The notes: generated by a model from the sequence alone, not told the origin. A stretch of 45,628 bases of DNA from Betaproteobacteria bacterium HGW-Betaproteobacteria-14 (GCA_002840845.1 PHCS01000034.1:1-45628), one strand, 5' to 3'; shown: positions 1 to 8,293, counted from the stretch's first letter. Translations and numbers: made by a program.

Positions 1-141
1 GCGCCCGCCAAGGGCAAGCCGGTGAAGGACGAGGCCGAGGAAGAGGAACAGCCGCGCTTCGAAATCGCCTCGAAGAACGATTACCAGCTCAACCAGGCAT
101 TGAATCTCCTCAAGGGCCTGCAGATCATGCAGTCAAAATGA
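1..141 (+). CDS. C-terminal end of a probable S41 carboxyl-terminal processing peptidase (partial)
   Basis: The open frame enters from the left edge and ends at TGA 139-141, so only the last 46 residues are visible. They comprise an acidic Lys/Glu-rich stretch followed by a segment ending LNQALNLLKGLQIMQSK. Tails with a charged linker and a final helix that includes a 'QL.QAL..LK' pattern are typical of CtpA-type periplasmic processing proteases in betaproteobacteria. The catalytic PDZ/S41 region lies outside the window, so the family call rests on this short tail and on the neighbourhood, since ctpA next to a MoeB/ThiF gene is a familiar betaproteobacterial order. The reading frame is certain; the family is likely but unproven. 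Confidence 0.55.
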   Translation, partial: APAKGKPVKDEAEEEEQPRFEIASKNDYQLNQALNLLKGLQIMQSK

Positions 142-160
142 CTCGGCGCGGGATGAGGCC

Positions 161-622
161 ATGACTCCGGAGCGCGCACGCCAGCTGGCCCACCGCGTTC
201 CCGACCCGGGCCATGCCTCGATCGTTCCCGAGCACGGCAGCGTCAAGCGCCGCGAAATCCGCTTCACCAAGATGCCGCCCGACCAAGCCAAGCGGGCATC
301 CGAACTACTCGCGGGTCTCGAGTATCTGGAAGTTGCTCGCGGACCGCATGTGCGAGGCATTACTGTCCGCTACGACCTGCTCGACTATACCTGCGAGGGG
401 CTGGAGAAGGCCCTGCGCAACCTCGGCTACCACCTCGACAATTCACTCTATTGCAAGATCGTCCGCGCCATCGTGTATTTCACCGAGGAAACCCAGCTGA
501 GAAACCTCAAGGAGCCGGCGCGCCTGATCAAGCAGTCCAACCAGGTCTATATCAAGGCCTATCAGCACCATCCGCACGGCGACCACGACGATACCCCGGC
601 AGAACTGCGGGAAGATCGGTGA
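161..622 (+). CDS. Conserved hypothetical protein, about 153 aa
   Basis: The frame encodes 153 residues with no signal peptide or membrane segment. After a variable first 30 residues comes a compact alpha/beta-looking core: EIRFTKMPPDQAKRASELL, then an LEYLEV..GPHVRGITVRYDLLDY strand region, then CEGLEKALRNLGYHLDN. This beta-alpha-beta pattern resembles small ferredoxin-like (HMA/ACT-like) folds, but no metal-binding CxxC pair is present and I do not assign a function. The tail is His/Asp-rich (HHPHGDHDD). It lies 19 bases after the peptidase tail and 39 bases before moeB, so it could be co-transcribed with both. The start is uncertain: a later ATG at residue 38 would keep part of the core. 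Confidence 0.6.
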   Translation: MTPERARQLAHRVPDPGHASIVPEHGSVKRREIRFTKMPPDQAKRASELLAGLEYLEVARGPHVRGITVRYDLLDYTCEGLEKALRNLGYHLDNSLYCKIVRAIVYFTEETQLRNLKEPARLIKQSNQVYIKAYQHHPHGDHDDTPAELREDR

Positions 623-661
623 GCACGGCCGTTTAAACGCGTTTCGATCGATGTCGGCCGA

Positions 662-1411
662 ATGAACGACGCCCAGTTACTGCGCTATTCCCGCCATATA
701 CTCCTGCCCCAGCTCGGCATCGAGGGCCAGGAGCGGCTGCTGGCTGCGCAAGCGCTGGTGGTGGGTGCCGGCGGACTCGGTTCACCCGCGGCGATGTACC
801 TGGCCTCCGCCGGCATGGGCCGCATTGTGCTGTGCGACGGCGACGAGGTTGATCTCACCAATCTGCAGCGGCAGATCCTGCATCACACCGCTTCCGTGGG
901 TCGGCCGAAGGCCATCTCCGGCCGCGATACCCTGGCCCTGATCAATCCCGAAGTGAAGGTAATCGCACTGGAACAGCGACTGGAAGGCCCTGCGCTCGAA
1001 GCGCAGGTCGCCGCTGCCGATGTCGTGCTCGACTGCTCTGACAATTTCGCCACGCGGCACGCCATCAACCGCGCCTGCGTGATGCATCGCAAGCCGCTGG
1101 TCTCCGGCGCCGCCATCCGCTTTGACGGGCAGGTCTCGGTATTCGACCTGCGCAAACCAAAAAGCCCCTGCTACAACTGCCTCTTCCCGGAAGGCCAGGA
1201 CGCGGAGGAAGTGCGTTGCGCGACCATGGGCGTTTTCGCCCCGCTCACCGGCATCATCGGCTCGACCCAGGCGGCTGAAGCCCTCAAGCTCGTCGCCGGC
1301 TGCGGGGAATCGCTCTCGGGCAGGCTGCTGCTGCTCGATGGCCTTGCCATGGAATGGCGTTCCATCCAGCTTGGCAGGGATGCGGACTGCGCCGTCTGCG
1401 CTAGCTCCTAG
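662..1411 (+). CDS. moeB: MoeB/ThiF-type adenylyltransferase (E1-like)
   Basis: This 249-residue E1-like enzyme adenylates the C-terminal glycine of a sulfur-carrier protein: MoaD in molybdopterin synthesis, or ThiS/CysO in related pathways. Visible features are the nucleotide-binding GAGGLGSP loop at residues 35-42, acidic residues of the CDGDEVD strand near 58-64, NLQRQ at 68-72, and two zinc-ligand pairs, CYNC and a C-terminal CAVC. The length matches stand-alone MoeB without a rhodanese domain. A mogA gene lies 15 kb away in the same window, which favours a molybdenum-cofactor role, but MoeB and ThiF cannot be separated by motif alone. The last 11 bases overlap the convergent membrane-protein gene. 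Confidence 0.85.
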   Translation: MNDAQLLRYSRHILLPQLGIEGQERLLAAQALVVGAGGLGSPAAMYLASAGMGRIVLCDGDEVDLTNLQRQILHHTASVGRPKAISGRDTLALINPEVKVIALEQRLEGPALEAQVAAADVVLDCSDNFATRHAINRACVMHRKPLVSGAAIRFDGQVSVFDLRKPKSPCYNCLFPEGQDAEEVRCATMGVFAPLTGIIGSTQAAEALKLVAGCGESLSGRLLLLDGLAMEWRSIQLGRDADCAVCASS

Positions 1412-1778
1412 GGAAAAGGTCGCGATGGCGCAGGCTGGCTGGGGCATGAGCGACCAGCGCCGAGCAGACGAGGATCAACCAGAAAACCCATTCGCGCTGG
1501 CCCGGCTGCGACACGAACCACCCCATCAGCGCCAGCTTGGCCAGCACGAAGAGTCCATTGACCTGGGCGAGGTGGCGCGGGTTCGACCACCAGTCAAGCA
1601 GCAGGATGCCCAAACCCGAAACGAGCAGCGTGAAAGCGTAAGCCTGCCATTGCGGAAACGGCCATGAGGCCAGCACGCCGGCGCCGACGCCGGCCACGCC
1701 GACCAGGTGCGCTGCACGCAACAGGCTGATCACCAGGCGCTTGCCAGGGATATCGCGTTGCGGATTTTTCTTTTCCAT
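1401..1778 (-). CDS. Small polytopic membrane protein coupled to ribD
   Basis: The gene encodes 125 residues with three or four hydrophobic segments, at about residues 17-38, 46-62, 73-89 and 97-110. A basic N-terminus (MEKKNPQRDIPGKR) suggests a cytoplasmic start. A motif DWWSNPRHLAQVNGL sits between the second and third segments. I do not recognise a characterised family; similar short integral proteins sit beside ribD or moeB in betaproteobacteria. The ATG at 1778 overlaps the ribD stop as TGATG, a classic translational-coupling arrangement and the reason for choosing this start over the TTG one codon upstream. It converges on moeB with an 11-base overlap. Confidence 0.7.
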   Translation of the reverse strand: MEKKNPQRDIPGKRLVISLLRAAHLVGVAGVGAGVLASWPFPQWQAYAFTLLVSGLGILLLDWWSNPRHLAQVNGLFVLAKLALMGWFVSQPGQREWVFWLILVCSALVAHAPASLRHRDLFPRS

Positions 1779-2866
1779 CAAGGCTGCAGCGGCCGCGCAA
1801 GGACGCGGATGTCGTCGCCGACGCGGCGCAGGTCAGTGATGCTGAGGTCATGGCGCCCGGACAGGTCGGTCAGTTCCGGCAGGGGAAACATATCGCGCCC
1901 GCTGCCAAGCAGGGTGGGGGCGAAATACATCAGCAGTTCGTCGACCAGGCCTTCGCGCAGCAGTGAGCCGTTGAGCTTGTGGCCGGCTTCGACATGGAGT
2001 TCATTGATGCCGCGCCCGGCCAGCAACTGCAGCAGGCCCGGCAGGTCGACCTTGCCCTGCGGGTTGGGCAGCACGACCACTTCGGCGCCGGCTGCGCGCA
2101 GGGCCGCGATCTTCCCCGTATCTTCCGTCGCCGCGGCCACCAGCGCATTGCCGCCTTCCAGCAGGCGCGCCCGCGGCAGCGTTTCCAGATGGCTGTCCAC
2201 CACCACGCGCAGCGGCTGGCGGGAGGTTTCCACATCGCGCACGTTCAGGCGCGGGTCGTCGTCGCGCACCGTGCCTGCGCCGGTGAGGATGGCACAGGCG
2301 CGGGCGCGCCAGGCATGGCCGTCACGGCGCGCCTCGCCTCCGGTGATCCACTGACTCTTGCCGTTGTTCAATGCCGTCTTGCCGTCCAGGCTGGCGGCCA
2401 CTTTCAGGCGCACCCAGGGCCGGCCGCACGTCATGCGCGAAACGAAGCCGATGTTCAGCTCACGCGCCTCCGCCTCCATCAGGCCGTCCTCGAAGAGGAT
2501 GCCCGCCGCGCGCAGTCTTTCCACGCCATTGCCGCCCACCTGGGGATTGGGATCGCGCATCGCCGCCACCACGCGCGACACGCCCGCTTCGATCAGCGCG
2601 TCGGCGCAAGGCGGCGTGCGGCCGTGGTGGCTGCAGGGTTCGAGCGTGACATAGACGGTGGCGCCGCGTGCTTGCGGTCCGGCCGCGCTCAGCGCGTGGG
2701 CCTCGGCATGCGCCTCGCCGGCGCGGACATGCCAGCCTTCGCCGACGACGGCGCCGTCCCTGACGACGACACAGCCGACGCGGGGATTGGGCGTGGTGGT
2801 GAACAGGCCCCTGCGCGCCAGTTGCAGCGCATGGGCCATGAATTCATGATCGGCGGCAGAAAACAT
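1778..2866 (-). CDS. ribD: Bifunctional riboflavin biosynthesis deaminase/reductase RibD
   Basis: RibD performs two successive steps of riboflavin synthesis: deamination of the pyrimidine intermediate made from GTP, then NADPH-dependent reduction of its ribosyl side chain. The N-terminal cytidine-deaminase-like zinc domain shows the HAEAHAL motif at residues 53-59 (His53, Glu55) and the TLEPCSHHGRTPPC motif with Cys78 and Cys87. The C-terminal half is a dihydrofolate-reductase-like domain beginning near residue 150 (RPWVRLKVAASLDGKTAL). The 362-residue length is normal. It lies downstream of nrdR in the glyA-nrdR-ribD order common in betaproteobacteria, separated from nrdR by a 90-base gap holding a palindromic repeat, and is coupled to the small membrane-protein gene behind it. 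Confidence 0.96.
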   Translation of the reverse strand: MFSAADHEFMAHALQLARRGLFTTTPNPRVGCVVVRDGAVVGEGWHVRAGEAHAEAHALSAAGPQARGATVYVTLEPCSHHGRTPPCADALIEAGVSRVVAAMRDPNPQVGGNGVERLRAAGILFEDGLMEAEARELNIGFVSRMTCGRPWVRLKVAASLDGKTALNNGKSQWITGGEARRDGHAWRARACAILTGAGTVRDDDPRLNVRDVETSRQPLRVVVDSHLETLPRARLLEGGNALVAAATEDTGKIAALRAAGAEVVVLPNPQGKVDLPGLLQLLAGRGINELHVEAGHKLNGSLLREGLVDELLMYFAPTLLGSGRDMFPLPELTDLSGRHDLSITDLRRVGDDIRVLARPLQP

Positions 2867-2879
2867 CGAAGACCATTAT

Positions 2880-2944
2880 CCACAGAGACACAGAAAACAC
2901 AGAGAAGATCTCATGATTTCCTCTGTGCCTCTGTGTCTCTGTGG
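2880..2944. repeat. CACAGAG-type imperfect inverted repeat between nrdR and ribD
   Basis: The left arm at 2880-2904 begins CCACAGAGACACAG. The right arm at 2921-2944 is its reverse complement over 14 bases at the outer end and again over the inner CACAGAG, with a short mismatched stretch between. A roughly 16-base centre separates the arms. Each arm is itself built of repeating CACAGAG/ACACAG units. Dispersed elements of this CACAGAGRCACAGAG type occur in many proteobacterial genomes. In the transcript it would fold into a long hairpin between nrdR and ribD, so it could stabilise the upstream mRNA or attenuate read-through. Confidence 0.75.
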
Positions 2945-2956
2945 TGAGGGGTTTTG

Positions 2957-3436
2957 TCAGGCGCTGCGCGGACGTCGCGGCGCACGGGGTTTCTTGACTT
3001 CGCGGATCGCTTCGCGGAATTCTTCCACATCCTCGAAGTTGCGATAGACCGAGGCGAAGCGTACGTAGCCAATCTTGTCGAGCTTGCGCAATTCGCGCAT
3101 GACCAGCTCACCCACCTTCTCGGTCAATACCTCGCGCTCGCCCGAGGCAAGCAGACGTTCCTCGATGCGCTCGATGGCGGCGTCGATGCTCTCGGTGGTG
3201 ACGGGACGCTTCCTCAGGGCCAACATCAGGCTGGCTTCCAGCTTTTCCCGGTCGTAGTCGGTGCGGCTGCCGTTCTTCTTGACGATGAGCGGCATGCGCA
3301 GCTCGACGCGCTCGTAGGTGGTGAAACGCTTGTCGCAAGACAGACAGCGGCGGCGGCGGCGAACGGTATCGCCCTCTTCGTTCTCACGCGTGTCGATGAC
3401 CTGCGTGTTGGGCTCCGAACAAAAAGGGCATTTCAT
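2957..3436 (-). CDS. nrdR: Transcriptional repressor NrdR
   Basis: NrdR is the nucleotide-sensing repressor of ribonucleotide reductase operons. The 159-residue protein has the N-terminal zinc ribbon with Cys3, Cys6, Cys31 and Cys34 (MKCPFC and CLSC), the basic RRRRR stretch just before the second pair that contacts DNA, and an ATP-cone domain from about residue 49 ([11 protein letters not shown]) to about 139. Family length is 150-170 residues. It starts 6 bases after the end of glyA, so the two are almost certainly one transcript. No nrd gene is present in the window, so its targets lie elsewhere. Confidence 0.97.
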   Translation of the reverse strand: MKCPFCSEPNTQVIDTRENEEGDTVRRRRRCLSCDKRFTTYERVELRMPLIVKKNGSRTDYDREKLEASLMLALRKRPVTTESIDAAIERIEERLLASGEREVLTEKVGELVMRELRKLDKIGYVRFASVYRNFEDVEEFREAIREVKKPRAPRRPRSA

Positions 3437-3442
3437 CGCGGG

Positions 3443-4690
3443 TCAGCCGTACACCGGAAACTTCTTGCACAACTCCGCCACCTTGCCGCGGACCTTCTCG
3501 ATCACCGCCTCGTCGTTGGGCGCGTCGAGCACGTCGGCGATGCAATGGGCTACCTGCTCCGCTTCGATCTCGGAGAAGCCGCGCGTGGTCATGGCCGGGG
3601 AGCCAATGCGGATGCCCGAGGTGACGAGGGCTTTCTGCGGATCGTTGGGAATGGTGTTCTTGTTCACCGTGAGGTGGGCGCGCCCCAGTGCGGCCTCGGC
3701 CTCCTTGCCGGTGAGGTTCTTGGCACGCAGGTCGACCAGGAAGACATGGCTCTCGGTGCGGCCGGAGACAATGCGCAGGCCGCGCTCCTCGCCCAGCACG
3801 CGCGCCATGACGCGGGCGTTGGCGATGACCTGCTCCTGGTAATGGCGAAACTCGGGGGACATCGCCTCCTTCAGCGCCACCGCCTTGGCGGCGATGACAT
3901 GCATCAGGGGCCCCCCCTGGATGCCGGGGAAGATGGCCGAGTTGATGGCCTTCTCGTGCTCGGCCTTCATCAGGATGAGGCCGCCGCGCGGGCCGCGCAG
4001 GGTCTTGTGCGTGGTGGTGGTGACGACGTCGGCGTGCGGCACGGGGTTGGGATAGACGCCGGCGGCGATGAGGCCGGCGTAGTGCGCCATGTCCACCATG
4101 AAGATGGCGCCGACCGCCTTCGCCACCTTGGCGAAGCGCTCGAAGTCGATGCGCAGGGCGTAGGCCGAGGCGCCGGCAATGATGAGCTTGGGCTTGTGCG
4201 CGTGCGCCAGCTGCTCCATCGCGTCGTAATCGATCTCCTCTTTTTCGTCCAGGCCATAGGGCACGATGTTGAACCACTTGCCGCTGATGTTGAGCGGCAT
4301 GCCGTGGGTGAGGTGGCCGCCCATCGACAGGTTCATGCCGAGGATGGTGTCGCCCGGCTTGAGGAAGGCGAAGAACACGGCCTGGTTGGCCTGCGAACCG
4401 GAATTAGGCTGCACGTTGGCGCAGTCGGCGCCGAACAGTTTCTTGGCGCGGTCGATGGCCAGCTGCTCGGCGACGTCTACGTGCTCGCAGCCGCCGTAGT
4501 AGCGCTTGCCCGGGTAGCCCTCGGCATACTTGTTGGTGAGCTGCGAGCCCTGCGCTTCGAGCACGGCGTGGCTGACGTAGTTCTCGGAAGCGATCAGTTC
4601 GATGTGCTCTTCCTGACGGCGGTTCTCGGCTTCGATCGCGGTCCACAGCTCGGCGTCGACCTTGGCCAGGGTATTTTTCTTGAGAAACAT
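3443..4690 (-). CDS. glyA: Serine hydroxymethyltransferase GlyA
   Basis: This PLP enzyme interconverts serine plus tetrahydrofolate with glycine plus 5,10-methylene-tetrahydrofolate, the main one-carbon supply used by ThyA and other folate enzymes. The 415-residue protein has the PLP-lysine motif [16 protein letters not shown] with Lys229, the substrate-binding IASENYVS segment at 33-40 and YYGGCEHVD near 64-72. Length and sequence match the bacterial family. It leads the glyA-nrdR-ribD transcript and has an extended -10 promoter candidate about 35 bases upstream of its ATG. Confidence 0.98.
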   Translation of the reverse strand: MFLKKNTLAKVDAELWTAIEAENRRQEEHIELIASENYVSHAVLEAQGSQLTNKYAEGYPGKRYYGGCEHVDVAEQLAIDRAKKLFGADCANVQPNSGSQANQAVFFAFLKPGDTILGMNLSMGGHLTHGMPLNISGKWFNIVPYGLDEKEEIDYDAMEQLAHAHKPKLIIAGASAYALRIDFERFAKVAKAVGAIFMVDMAHYAGLIAAGVYPNPVPHADVVTTTTHKTLRGPRGGLILMKAEHEKAINSAIFPGIQGGPLMHVIAAKAVALKEAMSPEFRHYQEQVIANARVMARVLGEERGLRIVSGRTESHVFLVDLRAKNLTGKEAEAALGRAHLTVNKNTIPNDPQKALVTSGIRIGSPAMTTRGFSEIEAEQVAHCIADVLDAPNDEAVIEKVRGKVAELCKKFPVYG

Positions 4691-4723
4691 GGGATAAGGC
4701 TTAACTGGTTGAAGAAAGGCGGG

Positions 4724-4732
4724 ATTTTACCA
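4724..4732 (-). promoter_or_regulatory. Candidate extended -10 promoter for glyA-nrdR-ribD
   Basis: On the minus strand this reads TGGTAAAAT, an extended -10 (TGnTAAAAT) 33 bases upstream of the glyA ATG, which would give a leader of roughly 25-30 nt. No good -35 hexamer is seen at 16-18 bases, which is tolerable for an extended -10 element. It lies in the only AT-rich patch of the 56-base gap after the acyltransferase fusion gene. Assigned by inspection only. Confidence 0.4.
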
Positions 4733-4746
4733 CGGGGCGGGAGGGC

Positions 4747-7593
4747 CTATTGCGGTGGCAATTCGGGCAGAAAGCCGCCCAGATCGTGCTCGCCGGAAAG
4801 GCGCAGCATCTCCGCGCGCACGGCGTCGCGCAGGCGCACAGCCGACGCCCAGTCGGCCCCTTCTGCCTGGAGGACCGCGCCGAGTTCGAATTCCGGCCGG
4901 CCGTGCCGGGGCAGCCAGGATCCTGCGCGCAGCATGGGGCGAACGCCGCGCAGTCCGGCCACCGCAACCGGCACGTCTGCTCGCGCCGCCGCGACGAAGG
5001 CACCCATGCGGAAAGGCTTGAGGCCGGACTCGCGGAAAAAGGTGCCCTCGGGGAACACCGCCAGATTCTGGCCGCGTCCGAGGGCGGCAATCATCTGCTC
5101 CACGTCCTCCGCGCTTTTTGCCGCCTCGAAGCGCTCGACGAAGATCGCGCCCAGGCCGCGCAGGAACAGTCGCGGCACCCACTGCCCGACCAATTCGCGC
5201 TTGGCGATGAATGTGTAGCGCGGCGGCAGCAGCGCGACCAGTATCAGCGAGTCGAGATAACTGGCATGGTTGACCGCCAGCACATGGGGGGCCGCTGGAA
5301 GTTGTTCGTGCGGAACCGGCTTGAGGCCGATGCCGGCGCAGCGGAACGCCAGCCGCGCCGCGTGGTGGGAAATGATCCTGCCCAGGCTGGGACGATTCGC
5401 GAGGGCCACCGCCAGCCAGACCGGCACGGCGAACACGATCAGCACCAGCCAGGCATGCGCCCCGTAGAGCTTGCGTCCGGCCTGCTTCGCCGTGCCGCCG
5501 AGGCTGACTTTTGCTGCGGCGAGCACCAGCCGCGCCTGCTGCAGCCAGGCCGGCGCCTGTGACGCGCCAACCTCGCCCCGCTCGTATGCCTCGCGCGAGG
5601 CGGCGCGGCGGATCTTGCCGCTGGAGGTCTTCAACACGCTGTGCGGCGGTGCCAGGACGATCTCGTCGGCCGGCATGCCGATGGCGTCGATGGCGGCCTC
5701 GTTGATCTTCTGCCGCAGAGCCTCGCACGCAGCGGCATCCTGCTCGCGCGTTTCCGCCATCACCACCAGGCGCTCGGCGGCGCTGACCGGGTCCGCGCTG
5801 GCGAACACGGCGACGCAGCCCTTGCGGATGCCCGCAATGCCGCCGACTGCTTCCTCCAGTTCATAGGGGTAGAGGTTGCGCCCGCCGCGAATGATGAGGT
5901 CCTTGACGCGGCCGGTGAGGTAGATCTCGCCCTCCACCATGTAGGCATAGTCGCCCGAATCGAGCCAGCCATCGCGGAAGAGGCGCTGCGTCGCCTCGGG
6001 GTTGTGGAAGTAGCCCCGCGTCGCAGAAGGGCCGCGGAATTGCAGCTGGCCGACATGGCGATCGGACAGTTCATCGCCCGCATCGTCCACTATGCGGATC
6101 TCATGCCCGGGCAGGGCGCGCCCGCAGGCGGGCACGCGCAGGACGTCGGACCCGCCCTCGTCGGCCGGCACGGCGCGCGCCTCCCGCACGAAGGCCTCGC
6201 GGCGGATGGCATCGATGCGCGGGCCGCGCTGCAAAGGCGGAAAAGCCAATCCGACCGAGCTCTCGGCCAGACCGTATACCGGCGTGATCGCCTCCGGCTG
6301 CAGGCCATGCGGCACGAAGCGCTCGATGAAGGCCTCCAGCGTCGCCGGGCTCACGGGCTCGGCGCCGTTCAGCGCCAGGCGCAGCGAACGCAGGTCGACG
6401 CTGCCCAACGCGGCATCGTCGAGTTTTTTCGCGCACAGCTCATAGGCGAAATTCGGCGCCGCGGTGATGGTGCCGCGATGGCGTGAAATCGCCTGCAGCC
6501 AGCGCGCCGGGCGCGCCAGGAAGGCGAGCGGCGACATCAGCACCAGCGGCATGGCGAAGTAGAGCGAGCCGAACCAGGCGCCGATCAGGCCCATGTCGTG
6601 GTAGAGCGGCAGCCAGGAGACGAAGACGTCCTCGCTGCTGACCTGGAAGGCCGGCCCCATGGCGCGCAGGTTGGCGAGCAGATTGGCATGGCTCAGCACG
6701 ACGCCCTTCGGGTCGCCGGTGCTGCCCGAGGTGTATTGCAGGAAGGCGATGTCTTCCGCCTTTGCGCGGTAGCGCAGGGACGCCGGCTCGGTGTCGATCT
6801 CGCCCGGCGTGACGATTTCAACCAGGCTCGGCACGCGGGCGCGCAGCAGCGCCGCCACGGTCTTCGCCTGCGGCACGGTGACGATGTATACGGCCTGGGC
6901 GTTGTCGAGGATGCGCGCGTGGCGCTTGAGATGGTCCTCGATCTGCGCCAGCCGTGCCGGGGGGTAGATCGGCACGGGAACACCGCCCGCCAGCAGGACG
7001 CCGAAGAAGCTGGCGAGATAGTCCTTGCCGGTCGGTAGCATGAGGGCCACCGCCTGCTGCGGCCGCAGGCCGCGCGCGACCAGCCCGCCCGCGATGCGCC
7101 GGGCGGCGGCAAGCAGTTCGGCATAGGTGATGGCCGCCACATGGTCGTTCTCGCCATAGAGCAGGACATGCGTACGGCCAGGCGCGCGCGCGGCATGCCA
7201 CTCGAGCACCTCGACCAGGGTGGTCGCGGCTTCGGGCACGGGAATGACTGCTCCGTGAGGCAGATCGATGGCGGCCTGAGGCGAATCAGGGGGTGTGGCA
7301 TCGCCACACCCTCCTGCCCCGACAGCGGGCGTCAGAAAACGCAGGAGGTCGCGCGGCGTGTCCGCCTCGCCCAGCGCCGCATCCGGCAGCGTGGCGCCGA
7401 ATTCCTTGCCGATGCGCAGCAGCAACTCGACCCGCGCCAGGGAATCGAGGCCGAGATCGCGTTCCAGGCGGCTGTCGAGCGTGACGTTTCCGCGGAGCCC
7501 GGGATGCGTTTCTGCGACCAGCGCCCCCGTCACCCGCAGCAGGCGACCAGCGGCATCGTCAGGCGATTCAACCGGGGAGTTCATCGAGGGCAT
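4747..7593 (-). CDS. Three-domain fusion: acyl carrier protein, acyl-adenylating ligase and PlsC-like acyltransferase
   Basis: The 948-residue protein has three modules in series. Residues about 15-90 form an acyl carrier domain with the phosphopantetheine serine in GLDSLARVELL (Ser51). Residues about 125-675 form a fatty-acyl-AMP-ligase-like domain with P-loop YTSGSTGDPKG (287-297), the YGLAESS motif, the DGWLDSGD..Y region and a C-terminal KTSSGK lysine. Residues about 710-732 are one membrane segment. Residues 760-948 form a lysophospholipid acyltransferase domain with NHASYLD (775-781) and FPEGT (847-851). The likely role is activating a free fatty acid, loading it on the in-cis carrier and transferring it to a membrane lysophospholipid or other acceptor. 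E. coli Aas has the ligase and acyltransferase in reverse order and no carrier domain. A second ATG at 7584 is possible; the start overlaps the phosphatase gene by 17-26 bases. Confidence 0.88.
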   Translation of the reverse strand: MPSMNSPVESPDDAAGRLLRVTGALVAETHPGLRGNVTLDSRLERDLGLDSLARVELLLRIGKEFGATLPDAALGEADTPRDLLRFLTPAVGAGGCGDATPPDSPQAAIDLPHGAVIPVPEAATTLVEVLEWHAARAPGRTHVLLYGENDHVAAITYAELLAAARRIAGGLVARGLRPQQAVALMLPTGKDYLASFFGVLLAGGVPVPIYPPARLAQIEDHLKRHARILDNAQAVYIVTVPQAKTVAALLRARVPSLVEIVTPGEIDTEPASLRYRAKAEDIAFLQYTSGSTGDPKGVVLSHANLLANLRAMGPAFQVSSEDVFVSWLPLYHDMGLIGAWFGSLYFAMPLVLMSPLAFLARPARWLQAISRHRGTITAAPNFAYELCAKKLDDAALGSVDLRSLRLALNGAEPVSPATLEAFIERFVPHGLQPEAITPVYGLAESSVGLAFPPLQRGPRIDAIRREAFVREARAVPADEGGSDVLRVPACGRALPGHEIRIVDDAGDELSDRHVGQLQFRGPSATRGYFHNPEATQRLFRDGWLDSGDYAYMVEGEIYLTGRVKDLIIRGGRNLYPYELEEAVGGIAGIRKGCVAVFASADPVSAAERLVVMAETREQDAAACEALRQKINEAAIDAIGMPADEIVLAPPHSVLKTSSGKIRRAASREAYERGEVGASQAPAWLQQARLVLAAAKVSLGGTAKQAGRKLYGAHAWLVLIVFAVPVWLAVALANRPSLGRIISHHAARLAFRCAGIGLKPVPHEQLPAAPHVLAVNHASYLDSLILVALLPPRYTFIAKRELVGQWVPRLFLRGLGAIFVERFEAAKSAEDVEQMIAALGRGQNLAVFPEGTFFRESGLKPFRMGAFVAAARADVPVAVAGLRGVRPMLRAGSWLPRHGRPEFELGAVLQAEGADWASAVRLRDAVRAEMLRLSGEHDLGGFLPELPPQ
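7291..7311. repeat. Perfect 9-bp palindrome in the carrier-ligase linker
   Basis: GGGTGTGGC and its exact reverse complement are separated by the 3-base loop ATC. It lies within the fusion gene and encodes part of the Gly/Ala/Asp/Pro linker between the carrier and ligase domains, where an insertion would be tolerated. It may be a small dispersed palindromic element or chance; no second copy was noticed in the window. Confidence 0.5.
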
Positions 7594-8212
7594 CGGCCAA
7601 ATGGCTGCGGTCGGCCCAGGTGCGGATCGACCAGCGCCCCGCCTCGACCTCGATCCAGTTCAGGCCGGTATTCGGAATGTCGAAATCGCGCGGGGCCGCC
7701 AGCGTCTTGCCCGTCGCTCGCCGGTAAAGCACATCGAGGACGCCGCCGTGGGTAAAGACAAGCAGGGTTCCGCCGGCATGCTCAGCCAGCAGTGAATCGA
7801 TGCAGCGCAGCACGCGCGCGGAGAAATCGGACAGGCTTTCTCCATCCCCCGGCAGGGCAAAATCCGTCTCTCGCGCCGACAGGCGACGGTAGGCGGCCGG
7901 ATGCCGGACGGCCGCCTCGTCATAAGTCAGCCCCTGGAATACGCCGTAATGCCGTTCGCGCAGCGCAGGCCGCGGGTGAAGTTTCAGGCCGAGCTGTTGC
8001 GCGGCGATTTCACCGGTCTGCCAAGCCCGCGCCAGATCGCTGGAATAGGCGGCGTCAAAGCAGCGCTTGGCCAGGCTGTCGGCCAGGGCGCGCGCCTGGG
8101 CAATGCCAGTGCTGGACAAGGGAATGTCCAGTTGGCCCTGGATGCGCCGCGCGGCGTTCCAGGCGGTCTCGCCATGGCGGATCAAACAAAGGCGGGTGGG
8201 CAACTTATGCAT
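7568..8212 (-). CDS. Histidine phosphatase family protein (phosphoglycerate mutase-like)
   Basis: This is a 214-residue member of the branch-1 histidine phosphatase superfamily. The phosphohistidine motif LIRHGETAWN is near residues 9-18, the arginine-bearing DLARAWQT segment near 60, the acid-base region RERHYGVFQGL near 83-93, and the second catalytic His in VFTHGGVLDVLYR near 152. Such proteins include cofactor-dependent phosphoglycerate mutases, CobC-type alpha-ribazole phosphatases and broad sugar phosphatases; the substrate cannot be read from the sequence. Its stop overlaps the start of the acyl-transfer fusion gene, so the two are probably co-transcribed. Confidence 0.88.
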   Translation of the reverse strand: MHKLPTRLCLIRHGETAWNAARRIQGQLDIPLSSTGIAQARALADSLAKRCFDAAYSSDLARAWQTGEIAAQQLGLKLHPRPALRERHYGVFQGLTYDEAAVRHPAAYRRLSARETDFALPGDGESLSDFSARVLRCIDSLLAEHAGGTLLVFTHGGVLDVLYRRATGKTLAAPRDFDIPNTGLNWIEVEAGRWSIRTWADRSHLADALDELPG

Positions 8213-8238
8213 AAACAGGTGGAGGCCGAACGAGGCAT

Positions 8239-8253
8239 TAGGGGTTACCCGTA
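8239..8253. promoter_or_regulatory. Palindromic operator candidate upstream of the first TRAP module
   Basis: TAGGGGTTACCCGTA is an interrupted palindrome with 7-base arms around a central T; the arms match at 6 of 7 positions. It lies 122 bases before the first dctQ ATG. Related 15-mers occur upstream of the second dctQ (10865) and of dctP (14634), and nothing else between these genes explains the sharing. The regulator is unknown. Confidence 0.5.
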
Positions 8254-8257
8254 TTTT

Positions 8258-8293
8258 GCCTGATCTCCGCCTGAAACCGATGGCGGATCAGGC
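8258..8293. other. Leader hairpin upstream of the first dctQ
   Basis: GCCTGATC..CCGCC at 8258-8271 pairs with GGCGGATCAGGC at 8282-8293 (12 base pairs with a two-base bulge and a 10-base loop). No T tract follows, so it is not a clear terminator. It lies five bases after the palindromic operator candidate and could be part of the regulatory region. Confidence 0.4.

Noticed and set aside
2954..5218. A 754-codon open frame on + across nrdR, glyA and the acyltransferase end
   Set aside because: It lies opposite three well-recognised minus-strand genes and its translation has no family features; high GC creates long antisense frames.
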